A stretch of 64,000 nucleotides of DNA. Source: Iodobacter sp025352645. Lineage in GTDB: Bacteria > Pseudomonadota > Gammaproteobacteria > Burkholderiales > Chitinibacteraceae. Numbering within the stretch: the stretch's first letter is position 1; every line of letters begins with the position of its first letter. A program made the position numbers and the translations under genes. The stretch is taken from assembly GCF_033446605.1 (NCBI RefSeq), contig NZ_JAWQUO010000005.1, forward strand, positions 117,354 to 181,353, read 5' to 3'. The notes under the pieces were generated by a model. That model saw only the letters and a program-made list of their open reading frames with translations, had not been told where the DNA came from and ran no database searches. Positions 26,948 to 37,084 of the stretch are shown here, piece after piece.

Positions 26948-29900
26948 TTGAATACACCTCCCCAGCATCGTTGGCCTAGCTTTCCCCGACAAACAAGCGT
27001 AGCGCTAATCTTTCTTCTATCTATTCAATTAACGCTGACTTATTTAAGCCACGATGGTCATTTTTCTATTTTTTGGATTCCTAGCGGCATAGCGCTTGCT
27101 GTTATTTTATTAGGGGGTGTTCGGTATTGGCCGGCCTTATTCTTAGGCTCTTTTGCCAGTGATTTATACAGTGGCAATAACGTCTACAGCTCAGCCATGA
27201 TTGCCTTGAGCATAGTGTTAGAAACCACTTTAGCTTATTACCTATTACGCAAACTAAGAATTAAGAACACTTACTTTAATTCCTCACTCAGCCACGCTCG
27301 AGACTTCCTAAGTTTAGTGGCCATTACCATACCCAACGCATTACTCAGCGCATGTCTTGGGGCCGCGGTCCTTTATTATTCAAACGCCATTTCAGCAGAG
27401 ACACTATTAAGCAGCATGCTTAAATGGTGGATGGGCAATACCCTTGGCATCCTCACTATTACCCCGCTGATTCTAATTTGGAAACAAACCACTCACTGGA
27501 TAGAATCCAAACGCAAATTAGAAGCCATCGCCTGCTTTGGGCTGGCGTTTTGCTTTGGCCAAGTGGTGTTTTTAGGCTGGCAACAAACCACGCTAGGCAT
27601 GATTGCTTATACCTACTGGGCTTTTCTATTTGTAATTTGGGGGGCAACGCGCTTTGGTCGCCATGGTGGGCTCTTAATTATCACCTTCACCATTTTGCAG
27701 GCCTTGATTGGGGCCATCGAAGGCTTAGGCGTTTTTGCACGCGAGCCAGATGATTTAATCAATCTATGGCTTTATGCCATGGCGCTTAATGTAGTCGGTG
27801 TATTGCTGGCGCTATTGATGCATGAGCGCAAGCAAGCAGAAAACTTGGCGAAAGAAGGCGAGGAGCGGCATCGCGCCTTGGTAGAATGGTCACCCGAGGC
27901 CATTGCGGTGCATCGCAATGGCAGTATTATTTATGTCAACCCTGCGGCCATTACGCTAGTAGGCGCAAAAACTGCGCAAGATTTACAAGGGCAATCCATC
28001 CTTCATTTAGTCCACCCTGATTTTTTTCAGCTGGCACTAGAGCGCTCAAAACGTATCGCCGCGCGTGATACAACAAACCCCACGATTGAAATCAAGCTCA
28101 TCAAGCTTGATGGCCAGATTATTGATGTTGAAATTCAAAGCACCGCAATTATCCTCGATGGCGAACCAGCGATTCATGCCCTGATTCGTGATATCACCAA
28201 AGATAAGCAAGCCGATCTATACGAGCAATTTCGCAATCATATTTTAGAGCTGCTCGCTGGGGGCGAGCCCCTCATGAATCAGCTCGATGCCATCGTGCGC
28301 GGTGTAGAAAAAATAAGCCCCGCCACGCTATGTAGTGTTTTATTGCTTGATCACGCAGGTAAGTATTTTGAAAAATCGATTTCCCCTAGCTTGCCCGATT
28401 TTTATACTCAAGCCCTAAATGGCCTAGAAATTGGCCCAACGATTGGCTCCTGTGGCACTGCGGCTTATACCAAGCAACGCGTCATCGTTGATAACATTGC
28501 TAGCCACCCTTACTGGGTTAATTATCAAGAATTAGCCACCAAGGCACAGCTAGGCGCGTGCTGGTCGCAACCCATTCTAAATTCAAGTGGAGAGGTGCTC
28601 GGCACCTTTGCTATTTATCACCACACCCCTCATACGCCACAAGCACAAGATATCGCCATTATTGAGCAATCAGCCCACCTGGCCAGTATTGCTATCGAAA
28701 GACATGTGGTGGCTGAAAAACTAAAAAACAGCGAAGCACATTACCGCTTGCTGACTGAAAATGTATCCGATGTAGCGTGGAAACAAGACAGCAACCATAT
28801 CATTACCTATATCAGCCCTGCAGATGAGCTACTGCGTGGCTATCCTGCGGCAGAAGTGGTGGGCCATCCTGTTTTTAATTTACTCACCGACGATGGTATC
28901 CAGCTGATTAAAAAGAAAATAACCCAAAGAAACGCCGCCGAGCAGCAGGGCATAAAAACCGGCGCTGCCACCATAGAAATACAACAACGCTGTAAAGATG
29001 GCCGCTTAATCTGGACAGAAATCCTCTCTACCCCTGAGCGCAATGCCCAAGGAAAAATCTGTGGCTATCACGGCATTACCCGCGACATTACCCAGCGCAG
29101 GCAAGCAGAGGCCGAGCTGCGTATCGCCGCAATTGCCTTTCAATCTCAAGAAGGCATGTTTGTTACCGATACCGACTGGACCATCCTGCGGGTAAACCAA
29201 GCATTTAGCAAAATCACCGGCTTTAGCGCAAAAGAAGCCATCGGCAATACACCACTGATACTCACATCGGTGCGGCATGATGCGTCGTTTTATACCTCAA
29301 TGACCGATCGCATTAAGCTAAGCGGCACATGGCAGGGTGAAATCTGGAACAAACGCAAAAGTGGGGAGATTTTCCCCGCTTGGCTGATCCTCACCGAGGT
29401 AAAAACCAATGACGGCATGCTGACACATTATGTGGCCACCCTAACCGACATTACCTCGCGCAAAGCCGCAGAAAATCAGATCCAAAGCCTCGCCTTTTAC
29501 GACCCACTGACCACGCTACCCAATCGCCGCCTACTACTAGATCGGCTAGGCCGAGCCATCAACAAAAGTACTCGCCATGATAATAATGGGGCTTTGCTAT
29601 TTATTGATTTAGATAATTTTAAAACGCTAAACGACACACTAGGGCATGACAAAGGCGATCTACTCTTGGTGGAAGTTGCCAAACGGCTCTCTAGCAGCAC
29701 CCGTGAAGGTGATACCGTGGCCCGCCTAGGCGGTGATGAGTTTGTGGTCATGCTAGAAGACCTAAGCGCCAATACACTAGAGGCCGCTACCGAAGCAGAA
29801 GCCGTTGGCGATAAAATAATCAGCACACTCAATCAATCCTATCAATTAGCAGGTTATGTTCACCACAGCACCGCCAGCCTAGGTATTACGCTATTTGGCG

Positions 29901-30799
29901 AAACGGCAGAAAGCATAGACGAGCCTTTGAAACGTGCCGATTTAGCCATGTATCAAGCCAAAGCCGCTGGCCGTAATACCCTACGTTTTTTTGACCCAAT
30001 CATGCAGGCCGAAGTCAGCCAGCGCCTGGCTTTAGAAACAGGCCTGCGGGATGCACTAGCGCAAAACCAATTTCAGCTTTACTACCAAGCGCAAGTTAAA
30101 GGCAACAGTAAGCTTACTGGCGTAGAAGCCCTAGTACGCTGGCTACACCCAGAGCGCGGTATGGTTTCCCCCGCCGAATTTATTCCGCTAGCCGAAGAAA
30201 GCGGCCTGATTCTGCCCCTAGGCCAATGGGTATTAGAAACCGCCTGCATACAACTGGCTCAATGGGCCTCTCAAGCGCATTTACAACACTTGAGCATTGC
30301 CGTTAACGTCAGCCCTCGTCAATTTCACCAGCGTGATTTTGTTGAAAACGTATTGGCCATTTTGGCGCGCACGGGTGCAAAGCCCCAGCAGCTAAAGCTA
30401 GAGCTAACCGAAAGCGTGCTGATTGCCAATATTGAAGACGTTATCCTTAAAATGAGCGCCCTAAAACAAGAGGGTGTTGGCTTTGCCATCGATGATTTTG
30501 GCACCGGCTATTCATCTTTGGCCTATTTAAAACGGCTACCGCTAGATCAGCTTAAAATTGATCAAGGCTTTGTTAGAGATATCCTGATCGATAGCAACGA
30601 TGCCGCCATCGCCAAAATGGTGATTATGCTAGCCGATAGCCTAGGGCTAAGCGTGATTGCCGAAGGGGTAGAAACCGAAGCCCAGCGCGATTTTTTAGCC
30701 CGCCACGGCTGCGACACCTATCAAGGCTATTTATATAGCCGCCCCCTACCTGCCCATGAGTTTGCCGCCTTTGCGCTTGCAGAGCTGGCCTTGCTGTAA
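26948..30799 (+). CDS. Membrane MASE1-PAS-GAF-PAS-PAS-GGDEF-EAL cyclic-di-GMP protein
   Basis: 1283 residues. The N-terminal about 290 residues hold eight or more hydrophobic helices with MASE1 features (FWIPSGIALAVILLGG, WWMGNTLGILTITPLIL). Next are a PAS (about 300-415), a GAF (about 430-575), two more PAS domains (about 590-845), GGDEF (about 855-1015) and EAL (about 1030-1275). The cyclase motif GGDEF is intact near residue 928, and the phosphodiesterase site EALVRW with DDFGTGYSSL and IAEGVETE is intact, so both activities are possible. It probably tunes c-di-GMP in response to a membrane or small-molecule signal. The start is a TTG with weak ribosome site, but the first membrane helix needs it. 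It is a single gene. Confidence 0.87.
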   Translation: MNTPPQHRWPSFPRQTSVALIFLLSIQLTLTYLSHDGHFSIFWIPSGIALAVILLGGVRYWPALFLGSFASDLYSGNNVYSSAMIALSIVLETTLAYYLLRKLRIKNTYFNSSLSHARDFLSLVAITIPNALLSACLGAAVLYYSNAISAETLLSSMLKWWMGNTLGILTITPLILIWKQTTHWIESKRKLEAIACFGLAFCFGQVVFLGWQQTTLGMIAYTYWAFLFVIWGATRFGRHGGLLIITFTILQALIGAIEGLGVFAREPDDLINLWLYAMALNVVGVLLALLMHERKQAENLAKEGEERHRALVEWSPEAIAVHRNGSIIYVNPAAITLVGAKTAQDLQGQSILHLVHPDFFQLALERSKRIAARDTTNPTIEIKLIKLDGQIIDVEIQSTAIILDGEPAIHALIRDITKDKQADLYEQFRNHILELLAGGEPLMNQLDAIVRGVEKISPATLCSVLLLDHAGKYFEKSISPSLPDFYTQALNGLEIGPTIGSCGTAAYTKQRVIVDNIASHPYWVNYQELATKAQLGACWSQPILNSSGEVLGTFAIYHHTPHTPQAQDIAIIEQSAHLASIAIERHVVAEKLKNSEAHYRLLTENVSDVAWKQDSNHIITYISPADELLRGYPAAEVVGHPVFNLLTDDGIQLIKKKITQRNAAEQQGIKTGAATIEIQQRCKDGRLIWTEILSTPERNAQGKICGYHGITRDITQRRQAEAELRIAAIAFQSQEGMFVTDTDWTILRVNQAFSKITGFSAKEAIGNTPLILTSVRHDASFYTSMTDRIKLSGTWQGEIWNKRKSGEIFPAWLILTEVKTNDGMLTHYVATLTDITSRKAAENQIQSLAFYDPLTTLPNRRLLLDRLGRAINKSTRHDNNGALLFIDLDNFKTLNDTLGHDKGDLLLVEVAKRLSSSTREGDTVARLGGDEFVVMLEDLSANTLEAATEAEAVGDKIISTLNQSYQLAGYVHHSTASLGITLFGETAESIDEPLKRADLAMYQAKAAGRNTLRFFDPIMQAEVSQRLALETGLRDALAQNQFQLYYQAQVKGNSKLTGVEALVRWLHPERGMVSPAEFIPLAEESGLILPLGQWVLETACIQLAQWASQAHLQHLSIAVNVSPRQFHQRDFVENVLAILARTGAKPQQLKLELTESVLIANIEDVILKMSALKQEGVGFAIDDFGTGYSSLAYLKRLPLDQLKIDQGFVRDILIDSNDAAIAKMVIMLADSLGLSVIAEGVETEAQRDFLARHGCDTYQGYLYSRPLPAHEFAAFALAELALL

Positions 30800-30878
30800 G
30801 CCGATGCGGCAACACCTCATTCGCCAATCGTAAGCCACTGTGTAGCATAAGCCACTCCTCTACACGGAGTTTACGATC

Positions 30879-32615
30879 ATGAATAAACCATTGCTCGCAA
30901 CGCTCTTTATCCTGATCGCCGCCCCCACATGGACTAAGCAGCCCGTTGCCACGGGGTATGGCGGTGCGGTTGCTACGATTTCTGACCCTGCCAGCCAAGC
31001 CGCAATGCGCATTTTAAATGCCGGCGGCAATGCTATTGATGCCGCCGTGGCCGCGGCGGCCACACTGGGTGTCACCGATCCTTTTAGCTGCGGCGTTGGC
31101 GGTGGTGGCTTTATGCTGATTTATTCCGCCAAAGATAAAAAAGTCATTACCATTGATTCCCGCGAAACCGCTCCCGCCTACTTTAGCCCGCAAGTTTTCC
31201 AGAACAACGGCAAGGAAATAGAATGGGATGACGCCGTACCCACAGGGATTTCCGTTGGCGTACCCGGCACAGTGCGCGGCTGGCATGAAGCACTATCGCG
31301 CTATGGCAGCATGGATCTAGCGCGGGTATTACAGCCGGCCATTGCCGTAGCTGAGGACGGCTTTAAAATTAGTCCTAATTTTTACCGGATTAACCAACTT
31401 AACGAGGCTAAATTCGCCCGTTTTAGCTCTACATCAGCACTGTATTTAAAAGATGGCAAAGCCCTGCCCCTAGGCAGCACCTTTCGCAACCCAGACCTCG
31501 CTGCCACCTATCGCAGCTTGAGCAAAGGCGGTGTAAAAGCCTTTTACGAAGGCCCTTTAGCCGCGCAAATTGTACGGGCAGTCAACATTCCACCGGTCGT
31601 CAACGGTGTTTCGGTGCTCACTGGGCAAATGACGCTTAATGATTTAAAAGATTATGAAGCCCGCCTACGCCAGCCTATTCACAGCACTTATCGCGGACTA
31701 GATCTCTACGGCATGGCCATGCCCTCATCTGGCGGTATTGCTATTGCCGAAGCGCTAAATATTTTAGAAGGCTTCGATTTAAAATCCATGCCGCGTGATC
31801 AAGTGGAGCATCTCTACCTAGAAGCAGCAAGACTCGCCTTTGCCGATCGCAACGCCTATGTGGCCGATGGCGAATATACCGATGTACCTAAAAGCGGTTT
31901 GCTATCCAAAGCCTACGCCAGCGAGCGCGCCAAGCTGATCGATCTAAAACAAACCCACGGCAAAGTAGCCGCAGGCGATCCATTCTTATACCAAGATGAT
32001 CCATCCCACCCCTTGCGCCCAAAAGTCACGCTAAGCACCGAGCCTGCCCACACCACGCACCTAACAGTAAGCGATAAGCAAGGCAACATTGTGGCTTATA
32101 CCTTTACTATTGAGGACTGGGGAGGCAGCGGCATTGTCGTGCCGGGTAAAGGCTTTTTACTTAACAACGAAATGACCGACTTTGAATTCAGCGGCCCACA
32201 TCCAAACGTCCCTGAAGCAGGCAAACGCCCCCGCTCCAGCATGTCGCCCACCCTCGCCTTTAAAAATGGCAAACCTGCATTTAGCATCGGCTCCCCTGGC
32301 GGCTCCACCATTATCACCACCGTATTACAAACCATCGTCAACCACGTTGACCTCGGCATGCCCCTAGGTGAAGCCCTCGCCGCGCCACGCCTCAGCCAAA
32401 GAAATGGTGATAAAACCGAAGTCGAAACGCTTTTGAAATTTGTCGGCAGCCCACAAGCTAAAGCGCTAGAACAATACGGCCATCAGTGGACAGAAAAAGA
32501 CGAAATCGGCGCGGCCAACGGCCTGCAATTTAATCCCGATGGCAGCACCACTGCAGTCAGCGAGCCATTACGCCACGGCGGGGGCAGTGCGATAGTGCAG
32601 AGGCCGTCAAACTAA
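30879..32615 (+). CDS. ggt: Gamma-glutamyltranspeptidase
   Basis: 578 residues with a signal peptide and the two-subunit GGT precursor. Seen are GNAIDAAVAAAATLGVTDPFSCGVGGGGFML near the N-terminus, DSRETAP, and the autocleavage/catalytic Thr in TTHLTVSDKQGN (T392). Later segments are FLLNNEMTDF, KRPRSSMSPTL and GSPGGSTIITTVLQ. It cleaves the gamma-glutamyl bond of glutathione in the periplasm and supplies cysteinylglycine. It is preceded by an 80-bp gap after the GGDEF-EAL gene. Confidence 0.95.
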   Translation: MNKPLLATLFILIAAPTWTKQPVATGYGGAVATISDPASQAAMRILNAGGNAIDAAVAAAATLGVTDPFSCGVGGGGFMLIYSAKDKKVITIDSRETAPAYFSPQVFQNNGKEIEWDDAVPTGISVGVPGTVRGWHEALSRYGSMDLARVLQPAIAVAEDGFKISPNFYRINQLNEAKFARFSSTSALYLKDGKALPLGSTFRNPDLAATYRSLSKGGVKAFYEGPLAAQIVRAVNIPPVVNGVSVLTGQMTLNDLKDYEARLRQPIHSTYRGLDLYGMAMPSSGGIAIAEALNILEGFDLKSMPRDQVEHLYLEAARLAFADRNAYVADGEYTDVPKSGLLSKAYASERAKLIDLKQTHGKVAAGDPFLYQDDPSHPLRPKVTLSTEPAHTTHLTVSDKQGNIVAYTFTIEDWGGSGIVVPGKGFLLNNEMTDFEFSGPHPNVPEAGKRPRSSMSPTLAFKNGKPAFSIGSPGGSTIITTVLQTIVNHVDLGMPLGEALAAPRLSQRNGDKTEVETLLKFVGSPQAKALEQYGHQWTEKDEIGAANGLQFNPDGSTTAVSEPLRHGGGSAIVQRPSN

Positions 32616-32798
32616 CAAGCGGGTCACGCTCATTATGCAGAGGACAAAACCCAAAAAATACACTACTTACAAGCTTATATAAATGTTGATGAAAGCTTAA
32701 GGGGGTGGCAAAATACTTGCCATCCCCTTAATAAATTAATCGCCGCTACAGTTATCGCGCAAGACGAATTGCCCATCACAATTTTATACAGAGTGAAA

Positions 32799-33320
32799 AT
32801 GAATAAATTATTGCAACTAAATACCGCCCAAATATTATGCAAAGGCGTGTTGGCGTTATCGATTGGTTTATTCGGAATTTTAGTTGCCAGTGGCAATCTG
32901 CTGGATTATCAATCTAATTGGCAATTCGTTCAGCATGTCTTGGCTATGGACAAGATGGAATCTTGGTTTGAGGGGAGCGTATTGCAGCAGCGCGCAATTC
33001 ATAATCCAACTGTACAAACAGTGTTTTATATTGGCATTATTATTGGCGAAGCATTGTTTGGCTTACTTTGCACTTTAGGTGGCTTACTGATTCTATCCAG
33101 CCTATTTAAGGACAAAATTCGCTATTTAACGTTTGGGAAAATCAGCTTTACTTTGGGCGCATTAATGGCAATTCTGGTTTGGTATACTGGGTTTGCAGTA
33201 ATAGGCGGCGAGTATTTTGCCATGTGGGCCAATAAATGGAACGGGCAAATGAAAGCCTATGCCTTTATTAGCTTTATTTTGCTTAGCTTGATGTATATCT
33301 CGCAAGCGGAACAACAATAA
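32799..33320 (+). CDS. DUF2165-family membrane protein
   Basis: 173 residues with four hydrophobic helices (about residues 10-30, 60-90, 100-125, 145-165). The loop NLLDYQSNWQFVQHVLAMDKM after the first helix and the region TGFAVIGGEYFAMWANKWNGQ before the last match DUF2165 proteins. Function unknown. The ATG with GAGTG upstream is used; the TTG ten codons upstream is less likely. Confidence 0.8.
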   Translation: MNKLLQLNTAQILCKGVLALSIGLFGILVASGNLLDYQSNWQFVQHVLAMDKMESWFEGSVLQQRAIHNPTVQTVFYIGIIIGEALFGLLCTLGGLLILSSLFKDKIRYLTFGKISFTLGALMAILVWYTGFAVIGGEYFAMWANKWNGQMKAYAFISFILLSLMYISQAEQQ

Positions 33321-33527
33321 ATCAGCAGCACCGTCGTCTGTACGAATCAACTTACACCCTGCCAGATTGCAGGCAGCAGGGCAATACGCTACGGGTAAGT
33401 ATTACTTAGGCGTGCTTGGCTATGTAGCGGTGGCGGGCTTGACTATTTTTGCGACATTTAACCAGTAGCCGATCGCTAAGCGGGAAGATGCCTTCGCTCT
33501 TCCCGCGTTTAACAGCTCAGCCGTAAC

Positions 33528-35444
33528 TTACTGAGTACGCTCGATAAGCCAAGTGGCCATGGGAGGCTTAGGTAATCGCAATTGCGCCACTTTATCTAAA
33601 ACGCGTTTAGATAGCGGGATACCCCAGTTGATGTAATGCCCGCGTAAATCCATACCGGTTATTTTGGACATCAACTCATAATGTTGGTCGTACCTAAGCC
33701 CAACGGGGCCATCTTCTAATGCCTGTTGTTGCTTAGGGCTAAGCTCCCGATAGGCGCGGAATAAATCACGATAGATTTTCCACGATTTTGCTGGCACGGC
33801 ATCCATAAGCTGCACCAAGAAAACCAATTTATCATTGACATCCGCATCGGTTTCAAAGTTTTTCATCTTCCCCCTTATGATTTTCTGCACGGCTTGGGTG
33901 TACATGCCCTCTTCTACCGTAGCCGGTGGCACGCCCATTTTCTCCATGGCATACAGCGAGAATAAATTGACGCTCGACTCCGTGCCAAAGGTATCGCACC
34001 ACAAGGATTGTTGGTAGTTATGCCCTATCTCATGCACATTGCCCCAAAAGGTGCGCACGATATTGGGATCGGCCAGCTGCCAGTCACTGGTCACCATAAT
34101 CGGGTAGCCCGCATGCCCGTAGCCGGCCACGATTTGCGGGCTCCATGCCAGATGCTGCTTTAAAACCTGCTTAGGATGTAAAGGGCCGCTGCCATCAAAG
34201 CCTGCCAGCCATTCGATGTTTTCAATGTGGTTATCGTAGTAAGACATCAGGGCAACGGGGTCTTTCAGATTTTTGGCCTGATCGCGTGGCACGGTAATGG
34301 CACTGCGGCGGCCTTCAATCCGCACCCACGGCCCTGGCCGTTTCAAAATGGCAGGCCAATCGGCAAGAGTATGGGTTTGCGTATTGAAATAAGGGGCTGC
34401 AATAGCGTCAGCAATTTCAATATAAACCGAGGTATTAGCGTATTTTTTAGAATTAATCTGGATAAACCCGCCGTACTGCGAGCGAATTTCAGCTGCGCCA
34501 ACCTTAAGCGGGAAAGCCATACTGACGTTTGCATAGCGTCTTAGATAAGAATCATCATTAACCAATGAACCATCGGTATTAAGCACATCAACCTGCTCAT
34601 TAATCTGCACCGAAACATCACTCAGATCAGCCGCCGTAGCGCCAATAGTCTTCACCTTAATCACCTTGCCCGCAGGGGCCCATAAACCAGTGTGTAAGGT
34701 GGTATACCAATCAAACTGCCAGCCAATGTGTTTAAACGCCTCGCTACGGCGATTCAAAGTAAAGCTAGCGCTGGTGCTGGGCGCGTCCGCCGCTATCAAC
34801 CCAGGAAAAGCCGACACATCTCTTGGATAAGGCAACGCTTGCGTAGTGGGAGTCAGCCGGTTAATTAAATCCCTAGCTTGCTCCAGCGCTAATAACTTCG
34901 TGTTTTTTACGCTGATGGGGTATTTAACCTTCACCTGATCGCTTTGGCTGGTTTTCTGTTTGATCTCTGACAACAACTGCCAACGCTGATTCGCCTCGCC
35001 GTGATAGCTGTAAACATCCAATGGCTCGTTCACCTTACTTAAATCAATAGCAAACTGAGCAATACGAAAACTCTGCTTAGCATAAGCCCATTGCTGAAGC
35101 GCGCCGTTGTCGCATTTTTTAAGGACTAAGCGTTTGCCCTCATCCAGCGCAGAGGCCGCTAAGCATAATTGGCTATCATAAAGCCTGATGGTATTGGATT
35201 GAAAAACCCAGTTTTGACCACGCTCATTGGCGTCGCAACTGGCTACACCAATCAGGGAGCCAACTCGGATCGGCTCTTGCACTCGTAAGCATTGATTAGG
35301 CTCGGCAACCGAGATAATAAGATCTGAGGCGGGCGCTAGCGCCAATGCGTTGCCACCGATAAAAGCGCCACTACCGGCAACGAGCAAGCGGGCTATATCC
35401 GCCCAATAGGCGCAAGCAAGTGATTTTTTGGTTTTAAGCGTCAT
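33528..35444 (-). CDS. Secreted M60-type (mucin-active) peptidase with ricin-like lectin region
   Basis: 638 residues. A hydrophobic N-terminus suggests export. Residues about 35-165 look like a ricin-type beta-trefoil (CLRVQEPIR, LCLAASALDEGKRLVLKKCDNG, ANQRWQLL). From about residue 230 a peptidase M60/enhancin-type part ends in the zinc site NVHEIGHNYQQ (H471, E472, H475), with a Glu further on to complete HExxH-x-E. Relatives degrade mucin glycoproteins. No accessory secretion gene is adjacent. The ATG at 35444 is chosen over a TTG at 35486, since it gives a better export signal. Confidence 0.8.
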   Translation of the reverse strand: MTLKTKKSLACAYWADIARLLVAGSGAFIGGNALALAPASDLIISVAEPNQCLRVQEPIRVGSLIGVASCDANERGQNWVFQSNTIRLYDSQLCLAASALDEGKRLVLKKCDNGALQQWAYAKQSFRIAQFAIDLSKVNEPLDVYSYHGEANQRWQLLSEIKQKTSQSDQVKVKYPISVKNTKLLALEQARDLINRLTPTTQALPYPRDVSAFPGLIAADAPSTSASFTLNRRSEAFKHIGWQFDWYTTLHTGLWAPAGKVIKVKTIGATAADLSDVSVQINEQVDVLNTDGSLVNDDSYLRRYANVSMAFPLKVGAAEIRSQYGGFIQINSKKYANTSVYIEIADAIAAPYFNTQTHTLADWPAILKRPGPWVRIEGRRSAITVPRDQAKNLKDPVALMSYYDNHIENIEWLAGFDGSGPLHPKQVLKQHLAWSPQIVAGYGHAGYPIMVTSDWQLADPNIVRTFWGNVHEIGHNYQQSLWCDTFGTESSVNLFSLYAMEKMGVPPATVEEGMYTQAVQKIIRGKMKNFETDADVNDKLVFLVQLMDAVPAKSWKIYRDLFRAYRELSPKQQQALEDGPVGLRYDQHYELMSKITGMDLRGHYINWGIPLSKRVLDKVAQLRLPKPPMATWLIERTQ

Positions 35445-35969
35445 AGTAAATACAGATCCAATACAAAGGTTATAGAAGAGAAACAAGTCTCACTTTGGCT
35501 GAAGCAAACACGTCGCTGGGGATGCTGCAGAGCGACGGGCGCATCGCCACCCACGCCTCACTCAATTACTCTCAAGCAATCTTCAGATCGAAATTTATGC
35601 AAAATACTAGCACTTAGCCGAACATGCCAAACAACTACAAATGATGTAAAAAGTACCGAGTAAGCATATGTATTAAATTACTTGATATTTAATTACAATA
35701 ATCTTCCGTCATAAAGCAGAAAACTACCGTATGGCGTTGCACCCTAAAAAGCATCCTTCTGGACCAAAACCATGCGGCATCCATTGGTTTAAAAGTCGCC
35801 TTGGCTTATTTACAAATAGCTTATCGACCCACCCCTTTTCTTACAACATAAGCACCATCATAGGCTTGATGTACCTATCCCCCGTTCAGTTCAATGGGCG
35901 CTACCTCGCTGAAGTGGTCCTTAATTAAGGCGGAATAAATCCTTACGCCCCTACAGATAGGCACTCAAA
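35445..35969. other. Intergenic region, no gene seen
   Basis: 525 bases between the divergent M60 and CHAT genes. A 65-codon open frame (35731-35928) has no ribosome site or family resemblance. Both promoters should lie here. No repeat was recognised. Confidence 0.4.
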
Positions 35970-36959
35970 ATGGAATTAAAACGCAGTCTAGTTACAGCCC
36001 TACTACTTTTAGCGAGCTTTGCCGCAGAGGCAAGCTGCATGGTGCTGACCCTGCAACAACAAGGCACACGCCTGCTGCTACAGTCAGACGCGGATTCAAA
36101 CAAAACCAGCCCAGAGCGCTCGGCAAAAGACATCTCCAAAGATTTTCGGCAAATTTATACGGCCTTAGAAGAAACCCAAGAATGGGATGGCAAATTTGAC
36201 GCGCGCTTACAGCGGCTTTCTCAGGAACTCTATGGCCCTCTACTACCCGCCATGCGCAAAGCATCTTGCATCGTATTTAGCATTGAGCCGCGTTTTATGC
36301 ACTTTGCCTTGGATTTATTACCCATCGATGGCTCGCCCCTTTTTGTACAAAAAGCCGTGGCGTTTAGCCTTGGAAAACCACGGGCAGACACAAGCAGCCT
36401 TACCCCAAAAAGCCGTGGTTTGATCGTGCGCGATCTCGATACCGATCCAGAAGACGGCGCAAACGAGGTGCGAAAGCTTTACCCTAACTCCATTTTGCAT
36501 AATGCAAAGAACGTTGGGGCAAAGCTATTTGTGGAGGCTAATTACGATTTCTTACTCATCAGCGCCCACGGCTTTGTAACGCCAGCCCTAGGCAGCGACT
36601 TGGCGGATCCAGATGACTCGATACGTTTAGGTAAAGGGGAGATCAACGCGGATGCGCTGGCCAAGGCTAAATTTAAGCTGCTGTACCTTGACTCATGCCA
36701 ACTAGGCATGAGCAAACCGTTTATTGATGCCGCAAGCCGCAGCGGCGCGCGCCACTACCTTGCCCCCATCATCAGCAACGAATCCGGCCACTCTTCAACC
36801 TTAACCATTCGCTACTTTTTTGGCGATTTAAACAAGGGGAAAACGCCAATGGAGGCACTCTTTCATGCGCGTAAGCGGCTTTATCAAGACTTCCAGAGCA
36901 AAGCCAGCCGCACGGATCAAATCTTTTATGCCTATCCATTTAGGCTCTACATTTTATAG
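35970..36959 (+). CDS. Secreted CHAT-domain (caspase-fold) protease-like protein
   Basis: 329 residues. A signal peptide (residues about 1-22, ending AEA) is followed by a region to about 90 of no clear type, then a CHAT-like domain to the end. Features of the caspase/HetF-associated fold are the catalytic His in FLLISAHGF (H200) and the catalytic Cys in LLYLDSCQLG (C243), the spacing typical of CHAT. Between them is LGKGEINADALAKAKFK, the usual loop before the Cys strand, and the domain ends with HARKRLYQDFQ, YAYPFRLYIL. Most CHAT proteins are cytoplasmic, so an exported one is unusual. The target is unknown. The nearby M60 gene is divergent. Confidence 0.72.
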   Translation: MELKRSLVTALLLLASFAAEASCMVLTLQQQGTRLLLQSDADSNKTSPERSAKDISKDFRQIYTALEETQEWDGKFDARLQRLSQELYGPLLPAMRKASCIVFSIEPRFMHFALDLLPIDGSPLFVQKAVAFSLGKPRADTSSLTPKSRGLIVRDLDTDPEDGANEVRKLYPNSILHNAKNVGAKLFVEANYDFLLISAHGFVTPALGSDLADPDDSIRLGKGEINADALAKAKFKLLYLDSCQLGMSKPFIDAASRSGARHYLAPIISNESGHSSTLTIRYFFGDLNKGKTPMEALFHARKRLYQDFQSKASRTDQIFYAYPFRLYIL

Positions 36960-37009
36960 AAGGTGTAAATCGGCTTAACCCACCATGGCGGATTAAGCCT
37001 TAATCATCG

Positions 37010-37020
37010 CCCCCCCCCCC
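37010..37020 (+). repeat. Poly-C tract (11 C)
   Basis: Eleven consecutive C precede the hydrolase gene by about 65 bp. Runs this long are prone to slipped-strand length changes and in a promoter region could switch expression. Confidence 0.8.
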
Positions 37021-37084
37021 TTCTACCTAGTATCCAAAGGGCACAGCCAGATGCTGTTTGCCATACGTATTGGAAATAAAAAGC

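Noticed and set aside
35731..35928. 65-codon frame before the CHAT gene
   Set aside because: No ribosome site, odd composition and no match to a known protein type.
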